From Clostridiales bacterium (lineage in GTDB: Bacteria > Bacillota > Clostridia > Christensenellales > UBA1242), in assembly GCA_015055745.1 (NCBI GenBank), contig SVHS01000004.1:24382-88381 (forward strand): DNA of 64,000 nt, given 5' to 3'. A program made the position numbers and the translations under genes. The notes under the pieces are model-generated. The model was not told where the DNA came from and did no database searches. It worked only from the letters and a program-made list of their open reading frames with translations. This document shows, piece after piece, positions 21,667 through 32,330 of the stretch; positions within the stretch are counted from its first letter, which is position 1; each line of letters begins with the position of its first letter.

Positions 21667-22191
21667 CTATAACTTACTGATTTGTTCGTTTGCGTAATCT
21701 TTTGTGATAAGATTAAACCCATCACTGCCGACCAAGAAATATTGTTTCTCTCTATGTTTATTTAATTTACTGAGGAAAGAGCTATCCAATAGCTTGTATC
21801 TTTCCACCAAAATATCATTCAATACTTTAAAATCCAAAGTCTTAGCCTCGCTGAAGGCTCTTTTTGTCTCTAATGCCCACTCTGTAGGCTCGATTTCTTC
21901 GCTCACGAAGTCGCACAATACATTCATATCCTCTGGCGTAGTGATAAATCTTGTGATAACCTTTATCCTCTCTATGATAGTCCTAGGTAATTCTTTTACC
22001 GCATTCGCGTCCATATAATAAAACTCACACAATCTAGTCGGCTCTCCAAATACTGACTCTGACATCCTAGGTCTCTTTAGTATCACTCTATCACCATAGA
22101 CACCGCGTCCACGCTTGTACTCGACCACTTCGTAGAAATTGTTTATAAGAAAATCTAATAAGCTCCAATTTCTCTCGTTGACCTTTGTCAT
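21667..22191 (-). CDS. hypothetical protein
   Basis: 174 aa ORF 9 bp downstream of the HicB-like gene. Confidence 0.5.
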   Translation of the reverse strand: MTKVNERNWSLLDFLINNFYEVVEYKRGRGVYGDRVILKRPRMSESVFGEPTRLCEFYYMDANAVKELPRTIIERIKVITRFITTPEDMNVLCDFVSEEIEPTEWALETKRAFSEAKTLDFKVLNDILVERYKLLDSSFLSKLNKHREKQYFLVGSDGFNLITKDYANEQISKL

Positions 22192-22200
22192 GAGACCCCC

Positions 22201-22473
22201 TTATGACGCTAAAGCATCAATCAAGAGTACAATATTCTTTTTCTTTCCTTTATGGTTATCATTCCAGACTTCATCAAAGTCACTAGGTGCATTGATGTCG
22301 CAATCGAACTTAATAGCACAATCTACCATTGCACAAAGATATTTCTTTGCCTCAATGTAAGCATCTACTACAGTAGCACCGTCTGTAAAAATACCCAAAT
22401 CATGAATACCGATAGTGAAACCATCACCATTTTGGTCTTTGTATACCACTGCTGGATAAACTAAATCTTTCAT
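22201..22473 (-). CDS. HicB-like protein
   Basis: YPAVVYKDQNGDGFTIGIHDLGIFTDGATVVDAYIEAKKYL matches HicB partial RNase H fold pattern. Confidence 0.6.
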   Translation of the reverse strand: MKDLVYPAVVYKDQNGDGFTIGIHDLGIFTDGATVVDAYIEAKKYLCAMVDCAIKFDCDINAPSDFDEVWNDNHKGKKKNIVLLIDALAS

Positions 22474-22586
22474 ACTTTTCCCTCTTATATGACTTCATTA
22501 TATCATAAAAAAAATTGAATGTAAAATAATTTTACTGACAATTTTAAGCCCTATTAAAAGAAAAAACTCCCATAGTGGGAGCAATA

Positions 22587-22874
22587 TTATAATGAATTGT
22601 AATTAGTATTGTTGACGCCATAGGTAGTCTCAAATATAGCTGCTGTGTCAGCGTATTTACCTTTAAACTTTCTAAATTCTTTAGCCATTTCTTTTTCTGC
22701 AGAGAGTATACCTTCTTTCTCTGTGATCATGCCTGTCAATATAGAAGCTTTCTTTTCTGTAGACATTGGTTCATTTGATAGCTTGCCTACCACATCAGTT
22801 TTAACAAACTCCACACCATCAGCAAACAGCCTTTTACCCATAAGTAATTTTTTACCAGATACAGTCCTTACCAT
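22587..22874 (-). CDS. hypothetical protein
   Basis: 95 aa ORF followed by a terminator hairpin CTCCCAtagTGGGAG. Confidence 0.45.
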   Translation of the reverse strand: MVRTVSGKKLLMGKRLFADGVEFVKTDVVGKLSNEPMSTEKKASILTGMITEKEGILSAEKEMAKEFRKFKGKYADTAAIFETTYGVNNTNYNSL

Positions 22875-23053
22875 AAGACGCCTCCTTATTTATGACTACA
22901 TAATAACATAAAAAAATTAATTTGTAAATAGTTTTTAACAATTTAATTAAATATTTTCAAAATTCAAAAAAATACTATAAAATAGATATTTAGAGCAATT
23001 TTTATTTATTTTTTTAAAATATTTTTTAAAAAATTATTTTTTCGAAAAAAGAA

Positions 23054-23082
23054 AAAAGACACCAAAATTTTGATGTCTTTAT
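23054..23082 (-). terminator. rpoC terminator
   Basis: GACAtCAAAATTTTGgTGTC dyad with T-run on minus strand. Confidence 0.7.
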
Positions 23083-23091
23083 TATTTTATT

Positions 23092-26000
23092 TTATTCGTC
23101 CTCATCTTCGTCAAGGTCGTCAAATTTGATAGCCACATCTTGATTGCCGAGCATACCAGCATCGTCTTTGACTTGCTTTGGAAGAATATTCCTATACATA
23201 GGAGCACCAGTACCAGCAGGTATCATCTTACCGATAATGATGTTTTCTTTCAAACCTTGAAGCTTATCTACTTTACCCTTCAATGCAGCCTCTGTCAATA
23301 CATTGCTTGACTCTTGGAATGATGCTGCTGACAAGAATGACTCAGTAGTCAATGATGCCTTTGTGATACCTTGCAATTCACGCTTAGCTGTAGCAGGTAC
23401 ACCACCTTCTTGGAGAGCTTTCATATTTGCCTCTTCATACAATCTGATATCTACAGTATCGCCTGGTAGCAAATCTGTATCTCCAGAATTTTCGATCTTA
23501 ACCTTACGTAGCATTTGCTTGATGATGATTTCCAAGTGTTTTGCATTGATAGATACGGCTTGAGATTTGTACACTTGCAATACTTCGTTCAACAAGTATT
23601 CTTGCACTGCCTTCACACCGCGAGTACGCAATACATCTCTTGGATTTAATGGACCTTCTGTAAGAGCTGTACCTGGAGTGACTACATCTCCATTCTTTAC
23701 TTTTATAGTAGAGCCGAATGGGAGAATATAGCTTTCTTCTGTACTACCCTTGATGACTACCTCAAAACGTTTGTCGATTTGGTTGATAGATACTTTACCA
23801 CCAATCTCACAAATCACTGCAGCACCTTTTGGATTACGAGCTTCGAATATTTCTTCTACCCTTGGTAGACCTGTAGTGATATCGGCTGATGCAGAACCAC
23901 CACTGTGGAATGTACGCAATACTAGCTGAGTACCTGGCTCACCGATAGATTGAGCAGCTATGACACCGACAGCTTCACCAAGGTGTACAATATCATTTGT
24001 AGACATATCTCTACCATAACATTTAGCACACACACCTGACTTTGCCTTACAGGTCAATAAGCTTCTGATCTGTACTTTTTCGATACCAGCCTCTACGATT
24101 TCTTTAGCTAGGTCATTTGTGATAAACTGGTCAGCCTCACAAATTACTTTCTTAGTCTTAGGATTGATGACTCTCTCAGAAGAGAAACGTCCTACGATCC
24201 TATTTTCTAATGTCTCGATGACTGATCCACTTTGTTTGATCTCTGTCACTTCGATACCCTTCACGCCTTCGCCAAGGTTAGCAAAACAGTCTTCTTCTGT
24301 CACTGTAGTATCTTGAGCGATATCTACCAATCTTCTAGTCAAATAACCAGAGTCAGCTGTCTTCAACGCTGTATCCATTAGCTGTTTACGAGAACCACGA
24401 GCCGCACTATAATACTCTAGAGAGCTTAGACCGCGTCTAAAGTTTGACTTGACTGGAATATCTGAGATACCACCACTCGCTGCGTCCATGTTTCCTAACA
24501 TACCGCTAAGTTGTTTTAGCTGTCCTTCACTACCTCTCGCTCCTGATACAAGGATTACTTTTAGAGGGTTGAATTTATCCATTTGGTCAGATGTCACTTT
24601 TACAAGCTTTTCACTAGTCTTTTCCCAAATAGACATATTTTTAGATTTTTTATCGTCATAGTTTACAAAACCTTGCATATATAGGTCATCGTTTTGTCTT
24701 ACTTGCACATCAGACTCAGCGATGATATTATCTCTTTCTTTTGCCTCTGTGAGGTCGAAGATTGAGAATGACACACTAGATAATGTACTATACTTATATC
24801 CCATATTTTTGATATTGTCTATCATAGTCACAGTAGTATTTGTACCATGCTTACGATAACAAGTCTCAATCAATTTTTTATAATAACCTTTCTTTACTTC
24901 GTCATTGACTTCAAATTCAAAGGCATTTTCTCTCTTTGTCCTATCTACAAAGCCTAAATCTTGAGGAATGATGCTATTGAAAATAATCCTACCAAGAGTA
25001 GTCTGTGTCCTACCAGTGATCATTTCACCTTCAAACTCAACAGTCCTTCTTAAGTTAATCTTAGCTTGTAGACTCAACATTCCATTTTCATGAGCAAGGA
25101 TAGCCTCTTCTTCATTTGAGAATGTCATACCCTCACCCTTGGCACCAGCTCTCTCAGCTGTGATGTAGTAATTACCTAATATCATATCCTGAGAAGGTAC
25201 CATATTTGGAGCGCCATCACTTGGTTTCAATACGTTATTTGATGCCAAAAGCAACATTCTAGCCTCAGTCCTAGCCTCTACACTAAGCGGAACGTGCATA
25301 CTCATCTGGTCTCCGTCAAAGTCTGCGTTGAATCCTCCGCAGGCTAGAGGTGGCAAACGAATAGCTTTACCTTCTACTAGTATTGGCTCGAAGGCTTGTA
25401 CAGATAGTTTGTGCAATGTAGGTGCACGGTTCAAAAGTACTGGGTGACCTTGTACCACTTCTGTCAAGATATCGAATACGATAGGTCTCTCTTGGTCTAT
25501 CATACGAGTAGCTTTCTTTAGATTGTTTGTAGCATTTAGTTCCAACAATCTCTTGATAATAAATGGTCTAAATAGCTCTAGAGCCATCATTTTTGGCAAT
25601 CCGCACTGATAAATCTTTAGCTCTGGGCCTACCACGATAACACTACGTCCTGAGTAGTCCACACGTTTACCCAATAGGTTTTGACGGAAACGACCATGCT
25701 TACCTTTCAATGACGCTGTGAGTGACTTTAGGTCTCTCTGACGACTTCCTTGCACTGCTCTACCACGTTTACCATTATCAAACAATGCGTCGACAGCCTC
25801 TTGAAGCATACGTTTTTCGTTTCGCACGATAATCTCAGGAGCACCTAACTCCATCAATTTCTTCAAACGATTATTTCTATTTATTACTCTACGATACAAA
25901 TCATTCAAGTCAGATGCAGCAAATTTTCCGCCGTCAATCTGAACCAATGGTCTCAAATCTGGTGGAATGACTGGCACTACGTCCAATATCATCCAACCTG

Positions 26001-26670
26001 GCTTATTGCCACTCTTCATAAATGCTTCGATAACTTCCAATTTCTTGGTAGCCTTGAGCTTCTTTTGACCTTTTGAAGTACGCATGATATGAGTCAATTC
26101 CTCACGCTCTTTCTCTAGGTCTACGTTATTTAACAATTCCTTTACAGCCTCAGCACCCATACCAGCTCTAAAGCCGTTTGGACCATATTTCTCTATAGCC
26201 TCTCTATACTCTCTATCTCTGATGACTTGCTTGTAAGTAAACTCTGTATTCTTAGGATCAAGCACTACATAGCTAACATAATACAATACTTCATCGAGAA
26301 GCTTTGGAGACATATCTAGCACTATACCGATACGAGATGGCACACCCTTGAAGAACCAAATATGGCTCACTGGACAAGCAAGCTCGATATGTCCCATACG
26401 CTCACGTCTTACCTTTGAGCGAGTCACCTCTACGCCACACTTGTCACAGACTACGCCTTTGTATCTTACTCTCTTGTACTTTCCGCAGTGACATTCCCAG
26501 TCCTTTTTAGGTCCAAAAATTCTCTCACAGAAAAGTCCATCTTTCTCTGGCTTTTGTGTACGATAGTTTATAGTTTCAGGCTTTGTGACTTCACCTCGAG
26601 ACCAACTTCTGATCATCTCTGGTGAAGCTATACCTACACGGATAGAGTCAAAATTGTTTAATTCAAACAT
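23092..26670 (-). CDS. rpoC: RNA polymerase beta' subunit
   Basis: NADFDGDQM catalytic motif; [24 protein letters not shown] Zn site. Confidence 0.98.
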   Translation of the reverse strand: MFELNNFDSIRVGIASPEMIRSWSRGEVTKPETINYRTQKPEKDGLFCERIFGPKKDWECHCGKYKRVRYKGVVCDKCGVEVTRSKVRRERMGHIELACPVSHIWFFKGVPSRIGIVLDMSPKLLDEVLYYVSYVVLDPKNTEFTYKQVIRDREYREAIEKYGPNGFRAGMGAEAVKELLNNVDLEKEREELTHIMRTSKGQKKLKATKKLEVIEAFMKSGNKPGWMILDVVPVIPPDLRPLVQIDGGKFAASDLNDLYRRVINRNNRLKKLMELGAPEIIVRNEKRMLQEAVDALFDNGKRGRAVQGSRQRDLKSLTASLKGKHGRFRQNLLGKRVDYSGRSVIVVGPELKIYQCGLPKMMALELFRPFIIKRLLELNATNNLKKATRMIDQERPIVFDILTEVVQGHPVLLNRAPTLHKLSVQAFEPILVEGKAIRLPPLACGGFNADFDGDQMSMHVPLSVEARTEARMLLLASNNVLKPSDGAPNMVPSQDMILGNYYITAERAGAKGEGMTFSNEEEAILAHENGMLSLQAKINLRRTVEFEGEMITGRTQTTLGRIIFNSIIPQDLGFVDRTKRENAFEFEVNDEVKKGYYKKLIETCYRKHGTNTTVTMIDNIKNMGYKYSTLSSVSFSIFDLTEAKERDNIIAESDVQVRQNDDLYMQGFVNYDDKKSKNMSIWEKTSEKLVKVTSDQMDKFNPLKVILVSGARGSEGQLKQLSGMLGNMDAASGGISDIPVKSNFRRGLSSLEYYSAARGSRKQLMDTALKTADSGYLTRRLVDIAQDTTVTEEDCFANLGEGVKGIEVTEIKQSGSVIETLENRIVGRFSSERVINPKTKKVICEADQFITNDLAKEIVEAGIEKVQIRSLLTCKAKSGVCAKCYGRDMSTNDIVHLGEAVGVIAAQSIGEPGTQLVLRTFHSGGSASADITTGLPRVEEIFEARNPKGAAVICEIGGKVSINQIDKRFEVVIKGSTEESYILPFGSTIKVKNGDVVTPGTALTEGPLNPRDVLRTRGVKAVQEYLLNEVLQVYKSQAVSINAKHLEIIIKQMLRKVKIENSGDTDLLPGDTVDIRLYEEANMKALQEGGVPATAKRELQGITKASLTTESFLSAASFQESSNVLTEAALKGKVDKLQGLKENIIIGKMIPAGTGAPMYRNILPKQVKDDAGMLGNQDVAIKFDDLDEDEDE

Positions 26671-26700
26671 TTTCTTTATCTCCTAAATCTTCGTTTTTTA

Positions 26701-29700
26701 TTAGTCGTCCAAATCATCAAACAATTCAGACTCATCGAATGCTGTAGCATTCACATCATTTTCAAACTCTTTCTGAATATCCTCAAACTCAAGAGTGACA
26801 TCTTCTAGCGCTTGTTTGTTTACTGGCTCTACTACAGCCACTTCATCACCTTCTTCGCTTACTTCGTTGATAGTGAGCTCGTGATTGTCAGCAGTCAATA
26901 TCTTTACGTCTAAGCACAAGCCTTGCATTTCCTTGACCAATACCTTAAATGACTCTGGCATACCAGGCTCTGGGATAGGTTCGCCTTTGACGATAGCTTC
27001 ATAAGTCTTGATACGTCCTTCCACGTCGTCTGACTTGATAGTAAGCATTTCTTGCAATAATCTAGATGCACCATAAGCCTCCAATGCCCACACTTCCATC
27101 TCACCGAAACGCTGACCACCTAGCTGGCTTCTACCTCCTAGAGGTTGCTGAGTGATCAAAGCATAAGTACCGATACCGCGAGCGTGAATCTTATCATCGA
27201 CCATGTGATCTAACTTCAACATATACATTACGCCGACAGTAGTCTTGTTTTCAAAAGGCAATCCTGTACGTCCGTCGTATAATTGCATCTTACCATCTTC
27301 TGGTAAATTGTTTGCTTTCAACAATTCTTTGATTTGATCTTCATTTGCACCATCAAATGCTGGAGTAGCTACTTTCCAATCAAGATGTTTTGCTGCCCAA
27401 CCCAAGTGCATTTCCATTAGCTGACCCAAGTTCATACGAGATGGGATACCTAGTGGGTTCAATACGATATCTACTGTCTCACCATTTGGCATATAAGGCA
27501 TATCACTCTCTGGCAATACCACTGAGATAACACCTTTATTACCATAACGTCCAGCCAACTTATCGCCGACCTGTAATACTCTCTTTTGAGCGATGTAAAC
27601 TTTCACCATCATGTTTACACCTGCATCTAATTCATCTTTATTCTTTCTAGAAAGAATCTCGATACCTACTACCACACCTTCTTCACCATGTTTTACCTTC
27701 AAAGATGTGTTTTTTACTTCTTTTGTCTTCTCACCGAAGATTGCCTTGAGTAGTCTCTCTTCTGGAGTGAGATCTGTCTCACCCTTAGGAGTCACTTTAC
27801 CTACCAAGATATCTCCGACTCTGACCTCTGTACCGATACGTACAATACCATTTTCATCTAGATTCTTGAGTGCTTCTTCACCCACACCAGCTATATCTCT
27901 AGTGATTTCTTCATCACCTAGCTTTGTAGTACGAGCTTCTACTTTCACTTGCTGGATACTGATAGATGTAAATGCATCATCACGTACTACTCTTTGATTT
28001 ACCAATATAGCGTCCTCAAAGTTGTATCCTTCCCAGTTCATGAAGGCGACTGTCATGTTTTTACCTAACGCAAGCTCACCTTTCTCAGTGTCTCCGTCAG
28101 CTAGCACATCTCCAGCCTTTACTTTCTCGCCTTTCTTTACTAGAGGTTTTTGATTAAAGCAAGCTTTTTCATTAGTCCTTTCAAACTTTCTAAGCCTGTG
28201 ATTTACTATACTACCATCAGCGTACTCCATAGTAATGTAGTCTGCTGATACATATTTACACACACCATCTTGCTCGGCTAGCACCAATGCACCTGAATCT
28301 ACGGCGATCTTATGCTCAATACCTGTACCTACGATAGGACTCTCTTGTCTAATGAGAGGTACTGATTGACACTGCATGTTTGTACCCATCAAGGCACGGT
28401 TCGCAGCACAGTGCTCTACGAATGGTATCAAGCTAGCACCCACTGACAACAATTGTCTAGGACTTAAGTCTACCAAGTCTATCATGCTAGCGTCCACGCG
28501 CTCAGTCTGACCATTGTGACGACAGTCGATATAGCCAGCCTTGATAGTCTTGTCTTCATTTAGCTCTACTGTAGCCTGAGCGATAAAGTGACCTTTCTCT
28601 TCATCAGCCATCAAGAATACTACATCATCGCTCACCTTACCTGTCTTAGAGTCTACCTTTCTATATGGAGTCTCGATAAATCCATACATATTTACCCTAG
28701 CATAAGCTGCGATAGATGTCATCAAACCGATAGGCTGACCTTCTGGTGTCTCTACCACACAAATACGTCCATAGTGAGATGGGTTGATATCACGCACTTC
28801 TACTGTAGCACGCTCTTTCTTTACACCACCTGGACCAAATGATGACAAACGACGCTTATTTCTAAGACTAGCAGCAGGGTTTGTCTGATCCATAAGAGCA
28901 GACAATTGGCTGGTAGCCATAAATTCTTTAAATACTTTGTTGATATGTCTAGCGTTGACGATCTGACTAGGTGTGATATCTGTCAAATCACGACTCTGCA
29001 ATGACTCTCTTACTTGAGTCTGTAGCTTTGTCATACCTCTACGGAACTCATCACGGAGCAATTCTCCACAAGTAGCTACTCTTCTCATAGATAAGTTATC
29101 TATCTCATCAGTTTCTCCGATACCGTCGATCAAGTTTAGATGATAGCTCACTGTAGCCAAGATATCGTCTAGAGTCACTTGATAATCTTCTAGCTTCCTA
29201 GCATTAGCCTTGATAGCAGCCTTTAGAGCTTCTTCATCATCTTTATTTGCCTTCATTATCTCTTGAAGAAGAGGAAGATATACTAGCTCAGTGATACCAA
29301 ACTCTTCCGGATTTAACTTAGCATAAGCTTTTAGGTTGACACGATTATTACCTACCACTCTGACTAGCTTGTCCTCGACAATGATATCCACAGCGTTGAT
29401 ACCAGCATTTTGGATAGCCCAAGCAGTATTTGAGTCGATCATCTCACCTTTTGCTACATATACTTTCTTGCCTTGCTTTACATCTGCACCAGCGATCTGG
29501 TCTGTGATACGGTTAGCAAGAGACAATTTCTTATTTAGCTTAAATCTACCTACTTTCTCAAGGTTATAATGTTGAGGATTGAAGAAACGGTCGTTGATAT
29601 ATGATAGAGTATTTTCAGGATTTGGGATCTCACCTGGACGAGTACGACGACCAAACTCTATCAAAGCGTCCTCTTGAGTAATCTGAGGCTCTTTGTCTAG

Positions 29701-30372
29701 AGTATTTACGATAAATGGGTGATGAGCAAAGATATCTAGTAGCTCTTCGTTGGTATAGCCAAAACATTTCAACAATACACCAAGGCTCATCTTAAACTTA
29801 CGCTCTACTGTCGCACGAAGAGTGTCACCTGTCACCTGCTCTGTCTGTATCCACATACCATAGCTAGGCTGAATAGCACCATTGTAATCCATACGGCCAT
29901 ATTTATTTAGCTCACCGCCAAATATAGCTCCTGGTGCTTTGATAAGCTGATTAAGTACGACCCTCTCTACACCATTGCAGATAAAACCACCATCTTTTGA
30001 CATGTAAGGGATATCGCCAAGGAAAACTTCTTGATCCATGATCTGACCAGTCTCCTTCACCAGCAATCTTACTGTCACATATAGCGGGATAGTGTAGCTT
30101 AGTAGCTTAACTTTACATTCATTCCAAGAATGCTTTGGCTCATCTCCAAATCTAAAACCCAAAAAAGACAACTCAGCTTTGTTTGAGTAGTCTATAATAG
30201 GATTAAATTCGTTCAATATCTCCCCAATATCCGCTTCTAAGAATTTTTTGTAAGAATCCTTCTGTATGTCTAGTAAGTCTGGCATTACATAAGGTACTTC
30301 TTTTTTCGCAAAACTGTATCTCTCAGCCTTGCCTTGCTTAATTTTTTTGATGTTGAGTGTGTTTGAATCCAT
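26701..30372 (-). CDS. rpoB: RNA polymerase beta subunit
   Basis: RRLSSFGPGG, HYGRICVVETPEGQPIGL, GRYGNKGVIS. Confidence 0.98.
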   Translation of the reverse strand: MDSNTLNIKKIKQGKAERYSFAKKEVPYVMPDLLDIQKDSYKKFLEADIGEILNEFNPIIDYSNKAELSFLGFRFGDEPKHSWNECKVKLLSYTIPLYVTVRLLVKETGQIMDQEVFLGDIPYMSKDGGFICNGVERVVLNQLIKAPGAIFGGELNKYGRMDYNGAIQPSYGMWIQTEQVTGDTLRATVERKFKMSLGVLLKCFGYTNEELLDIFAHHPFIVNTLDKEPQITQEDALIEFGRRTRPGEIPNPENTLSYINDRFFNPQHYNLEKVGRFKLNKKLSLANRITDQIAGADVKQGKKVYVAKGEMIDSNTAWAIQNAGINAVDIIVEDKLVRVVGNNRVNLKAYAKLNPEEFGITELVYLPLLQEIMKANKDDEEALKAAIKANARKLEDYQVTLDDILATVSYHLNLIDGIGETDEIDNLSMRRVATCGELLRDEFRRGMTKLQTQVRESLQSRDLTDITPSQIVNARHINKVFKEFMATSQLSALMDQTNPAASLRNKRRLSSFGPGGVKKERATVEVRDINPSHYGRICVVETPEGQPIGLMTSIAAYARVNMYGFIETPYRKVDSKTGKVSDDVVFLMADEEKGHFIAQATVELNEDKTIKAGYIDCRHNGQTERVDASMIDLVDLSPRQLLSVGASLIPFVEHCAANRALMGTNMQCQSVPLIRQESPIVGTGIEHKIAVDSGALVLAEQDGVCKYVSADYITMEYADGSIVNHRLRKFERTNEKACFNQKPLVKKGEKVKAGDVLADGDTEKGELALGKNMTVAFMNWEGYNFEDAILVNQRVVRDDAFTSISIQQVKVEARTTKLGDEEITRDIAGVGEEALKNLDENGIVRIGTEVRVGDILVGKVTPKGETDLTPEERLLKAIFGEKTKEVKNTSLKVKHGEEGVVVGIEILSRKNKDELDAGVNMMVKVYIAQKRVLQVGDKLAGRYGNKGVISVVLPESDMPYMPNGETVDIVLNPLGIPSRMNLGQLMEMHLGWAAKHLDWKVATPAFDGANEDQIKELLKANNLPEDGKMQLYDGRTGLPFENKTTVGVMYMLKLDHMVDDKIHARGIGTYALITQQPLGGRSQLGGQRFGEMEVWALEAYGASRLLQEMLTIKSDDVEGRIKTYEAIVKGEPIPEPGMPESFKVLVKEMQGLCLDVKILTADNHELTINEVSEEGDEVAVVEPVNKQALEDVTLEFEDIQKEFENDVNATAFDESELFDDLDD

Positions 30373-30465
30373 TCATTAACTCCTTATTAAGTTGTACAAA
30401 TCTCCAGTTTATACATAGTATAAAAGTCCGAGCATCTCTCTAGAGACTATTATTCATACTGAGCA

Positions 30466-30494
30466 ATTTTAACACAATAAACTAGTTATGTCAA
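30466..30494 (-). promoter_or_regulatory. rpoBC promoter TTGACA-N17-TAAAAT (TGn extended)
   Basis: Minus strand -35 at 30489-30494, -10 at 30466-30471. Confidence 0.75.
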
Positions 30495-30549
30495 TAGATT
30501 TTAACAAATATTTTTATTAATTTTTGCCAAAATTTTTGATACTAAACGT

Positions 30550-31242
30550 CTAATTTTTGTCTTTTTCTGTATTGGTATGTACAAACTGCTTCACATATCT
30601 AGATTGCTCTACTTTATCTATGTATGGGTCTATATTTTTACTTACTGCCGCGTGTATATTTAGCATATTTATCACTTTATCGATATCAATCTCATCTAGA
30701 CGCTCTCTAAGCGTATCTAACAAATACTTCACTCTCGACAAATAATAATATGAAAAATCAAATAAAGCATAATCTTTTGGCAGACAATCTTTGTATAGCA
30801 CAAATCTCTCTTCCAGCCAATCAATCATAACATTTTCCGTAAAAAAATAATGGTCGATAGTCATAAACACCATCATCTCGTATAGATTTTCCAACCTATC
30901 AAATACCATCTCGATATTTTTCTTACCTTTTGATGTATTTAGGAATGATAAGTAAATTTTTAAGAAAAAGTTTGTATCCGCCACCATCTCTGCATACACA
31001 TCATCTTTAAAGGCTACGAGAAGAGCTTCTCTTTCAATCTGTACTTCCATCTCAAAATCCTGCTGATATCTGCACATTTTATTATTAAATAAAACTTTTT
31101 TCACATCATCACCGATGATACTGAAATTATCGTCCACTACATCTTTATTTTTCTCAAAAAAAACTTGTAGATCTTTTTCACAAAAATCTATCTTTGACAT
31201 TTTATTATACTGTTTTGAAAATAATTTATTTATTAAAGACAT
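30550..31242 (-). CDS. hypothetical protein (tandem paralog of 31251..31874)
   Basis: Shared MSLINKL N-terminus and colinear core ('YLSFLN...FDRLENL...DHY...YLSRVKYL'). Confidence 0.55.
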   Translation of the reverse strand: MSLINKLFSKQYNKMSKIDFCEKDLQVFFEKNKDVVDDNFSIIGDDVKKVLFNNKMCRYQQDFEMEVQIEREALLVAFKDDVYAEMVADTNFFLKIYLSFLNTSKGKKNIEMVFDRLENLYEMMVFMTIDHYFFTENVMIDWLEERFVLYKDCLPKDYALFDFSYYYLSRVKYLLDTLRERLDEIDIDKVINMLNIHAAVSKNIDPYIDKVEQSRYVKQFVHTNTEKDKN

Positions 31243-31250
31243 ACTTTCTC

Positions 31251-31874
31251 CTATGTGTCAAAAATATCCACAGCTGTAGTGGCGATATGTGATATATCAA
31301 AAGAAAACTCTTTCATAGCTATTTGATTATCATTCATTTCGACTATATTTTCTTGAAGACTCTTCAATCTAGCAAGATATACCAACATAGTGTCCATTAG
31401 CTCTGTATTAAGTATAGGCTTTTCTTCTAGAAAACAAGTATTATTCCAACCAAGTTCAATATCTTCTTCAAGTTTGTAATGTCTCATCACCTCAAAAGCT
31501 ACAGCATCTCTCAAAAACTGTATTCTGTCTAATATCTTATCCAGCTCTTCAAATGTAAGCTCATCTTCACAGTGATTGATATACGCCACATACACATTGA
31601 CATGACGATTGATACCAGCTATGGTGTCAGCAAAAAATTGATTATTCGACAGATCAAACAATATCTTGGAGTCCCTAGCAACATTCATAATGTGAGGCTC
31701 TATAAACTCGCCAATCTCTTCATGGTGAGAGATCTTTTCCATATCTTTATAGACAAGCTTCATGTTTTTATCAAAAGCCTTATCATTATACGCAATCAGA
31801 GCCAGCACTGGAGCACCAAAATCAAATGGTTTACTAGGATCAAATCCATATCTTAGCTTATTTATTAGTGACAT
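31251..31874 (-). CDS. hypothetical protein (tandem paralog of 30550..31242)
   Basis: MSLINKL; 'YVAYIN...LDRIQFL...RHY...YLARLKSL'. Confidence 0.55.
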   Translation of the reverse strand: MSLINKLRYGFDPSKPFDFGAPVLALIAYNDKAFDKNMKLVYKDMEKISHHEEIGEFIEPHIMNVARDSKILFDLSNNQFFADTIAGINRHVNVYVAYINHCEDELTFEELDKILDRIQFLRDAVAFEVMRHYKLEEDIELGWNNTCFLEEKPILNTELMDTMLVYLARLKSLQENIVEMNDNQIAMKEFSFDISHIATTAVDIFDT

Positions 31875-31929
31875 ATTTTATCCTTTTGCACATTGTAGCA
31901 CAGATTTTTATTTTGTCAATACCAAACAT

Positions 31930-31954
31930 AAAAAAGTCCTACATCTGTAGGACC
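31930..31954 (-). terminator. terminator of Cys-rich peptide gene
   Basis: GTCCTACA-tc-TGTAGGAC, T-run on minus strand. Confidence 0.75.
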
Positions 31955-31976
31955 CTTAATTAAACCACTTTATTTT

Positions 31977-32183
31977 TTAGCAACAGCCGTCTTTTCTGTC
32001 CTTATTGCCACAACCACAGCCACAAAGCAACAACAATATGATAATCAACAAGCATGGATCGATCTTGCAACCGCAATTGCAAAGGATCAATATCAAGATG
32101 ATAATCCAAGTGCAGTCGCCACAGCCAGTATTCATGCAACCACAGTCATGACCACAGTCGCCTCCAAAGAATTTATTAAACAT
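31977..32183 (-). CDS. small cysteine-rich, hydrophobic peptide
   Basis: 68 aa, 16 Cys, two Ile/Leu-rich segments; AGGAGG SD; own terminator. Confidence 0.65.
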   Translation of the reverse strand: MFNKFFGGDCGHDCGCMNTGCGDCTWIIILILILCNCGCKIDPCLLIIILLLLCGCGCGNKDRKDGCC

Positions 32184-32330
32184 TATTTCCTCCTAAAGTT
32201 TTTCTAAATATGTAATCTACAAAAGTTTTTTCTTTGGTACCTCAAATTTTCCTTTGTATACTACATACTACGCAAGAAAATAAAAAAAGTTACGCCAAAT
32301 GCTAATTTTTGCGTAAACTTTAATATATGT

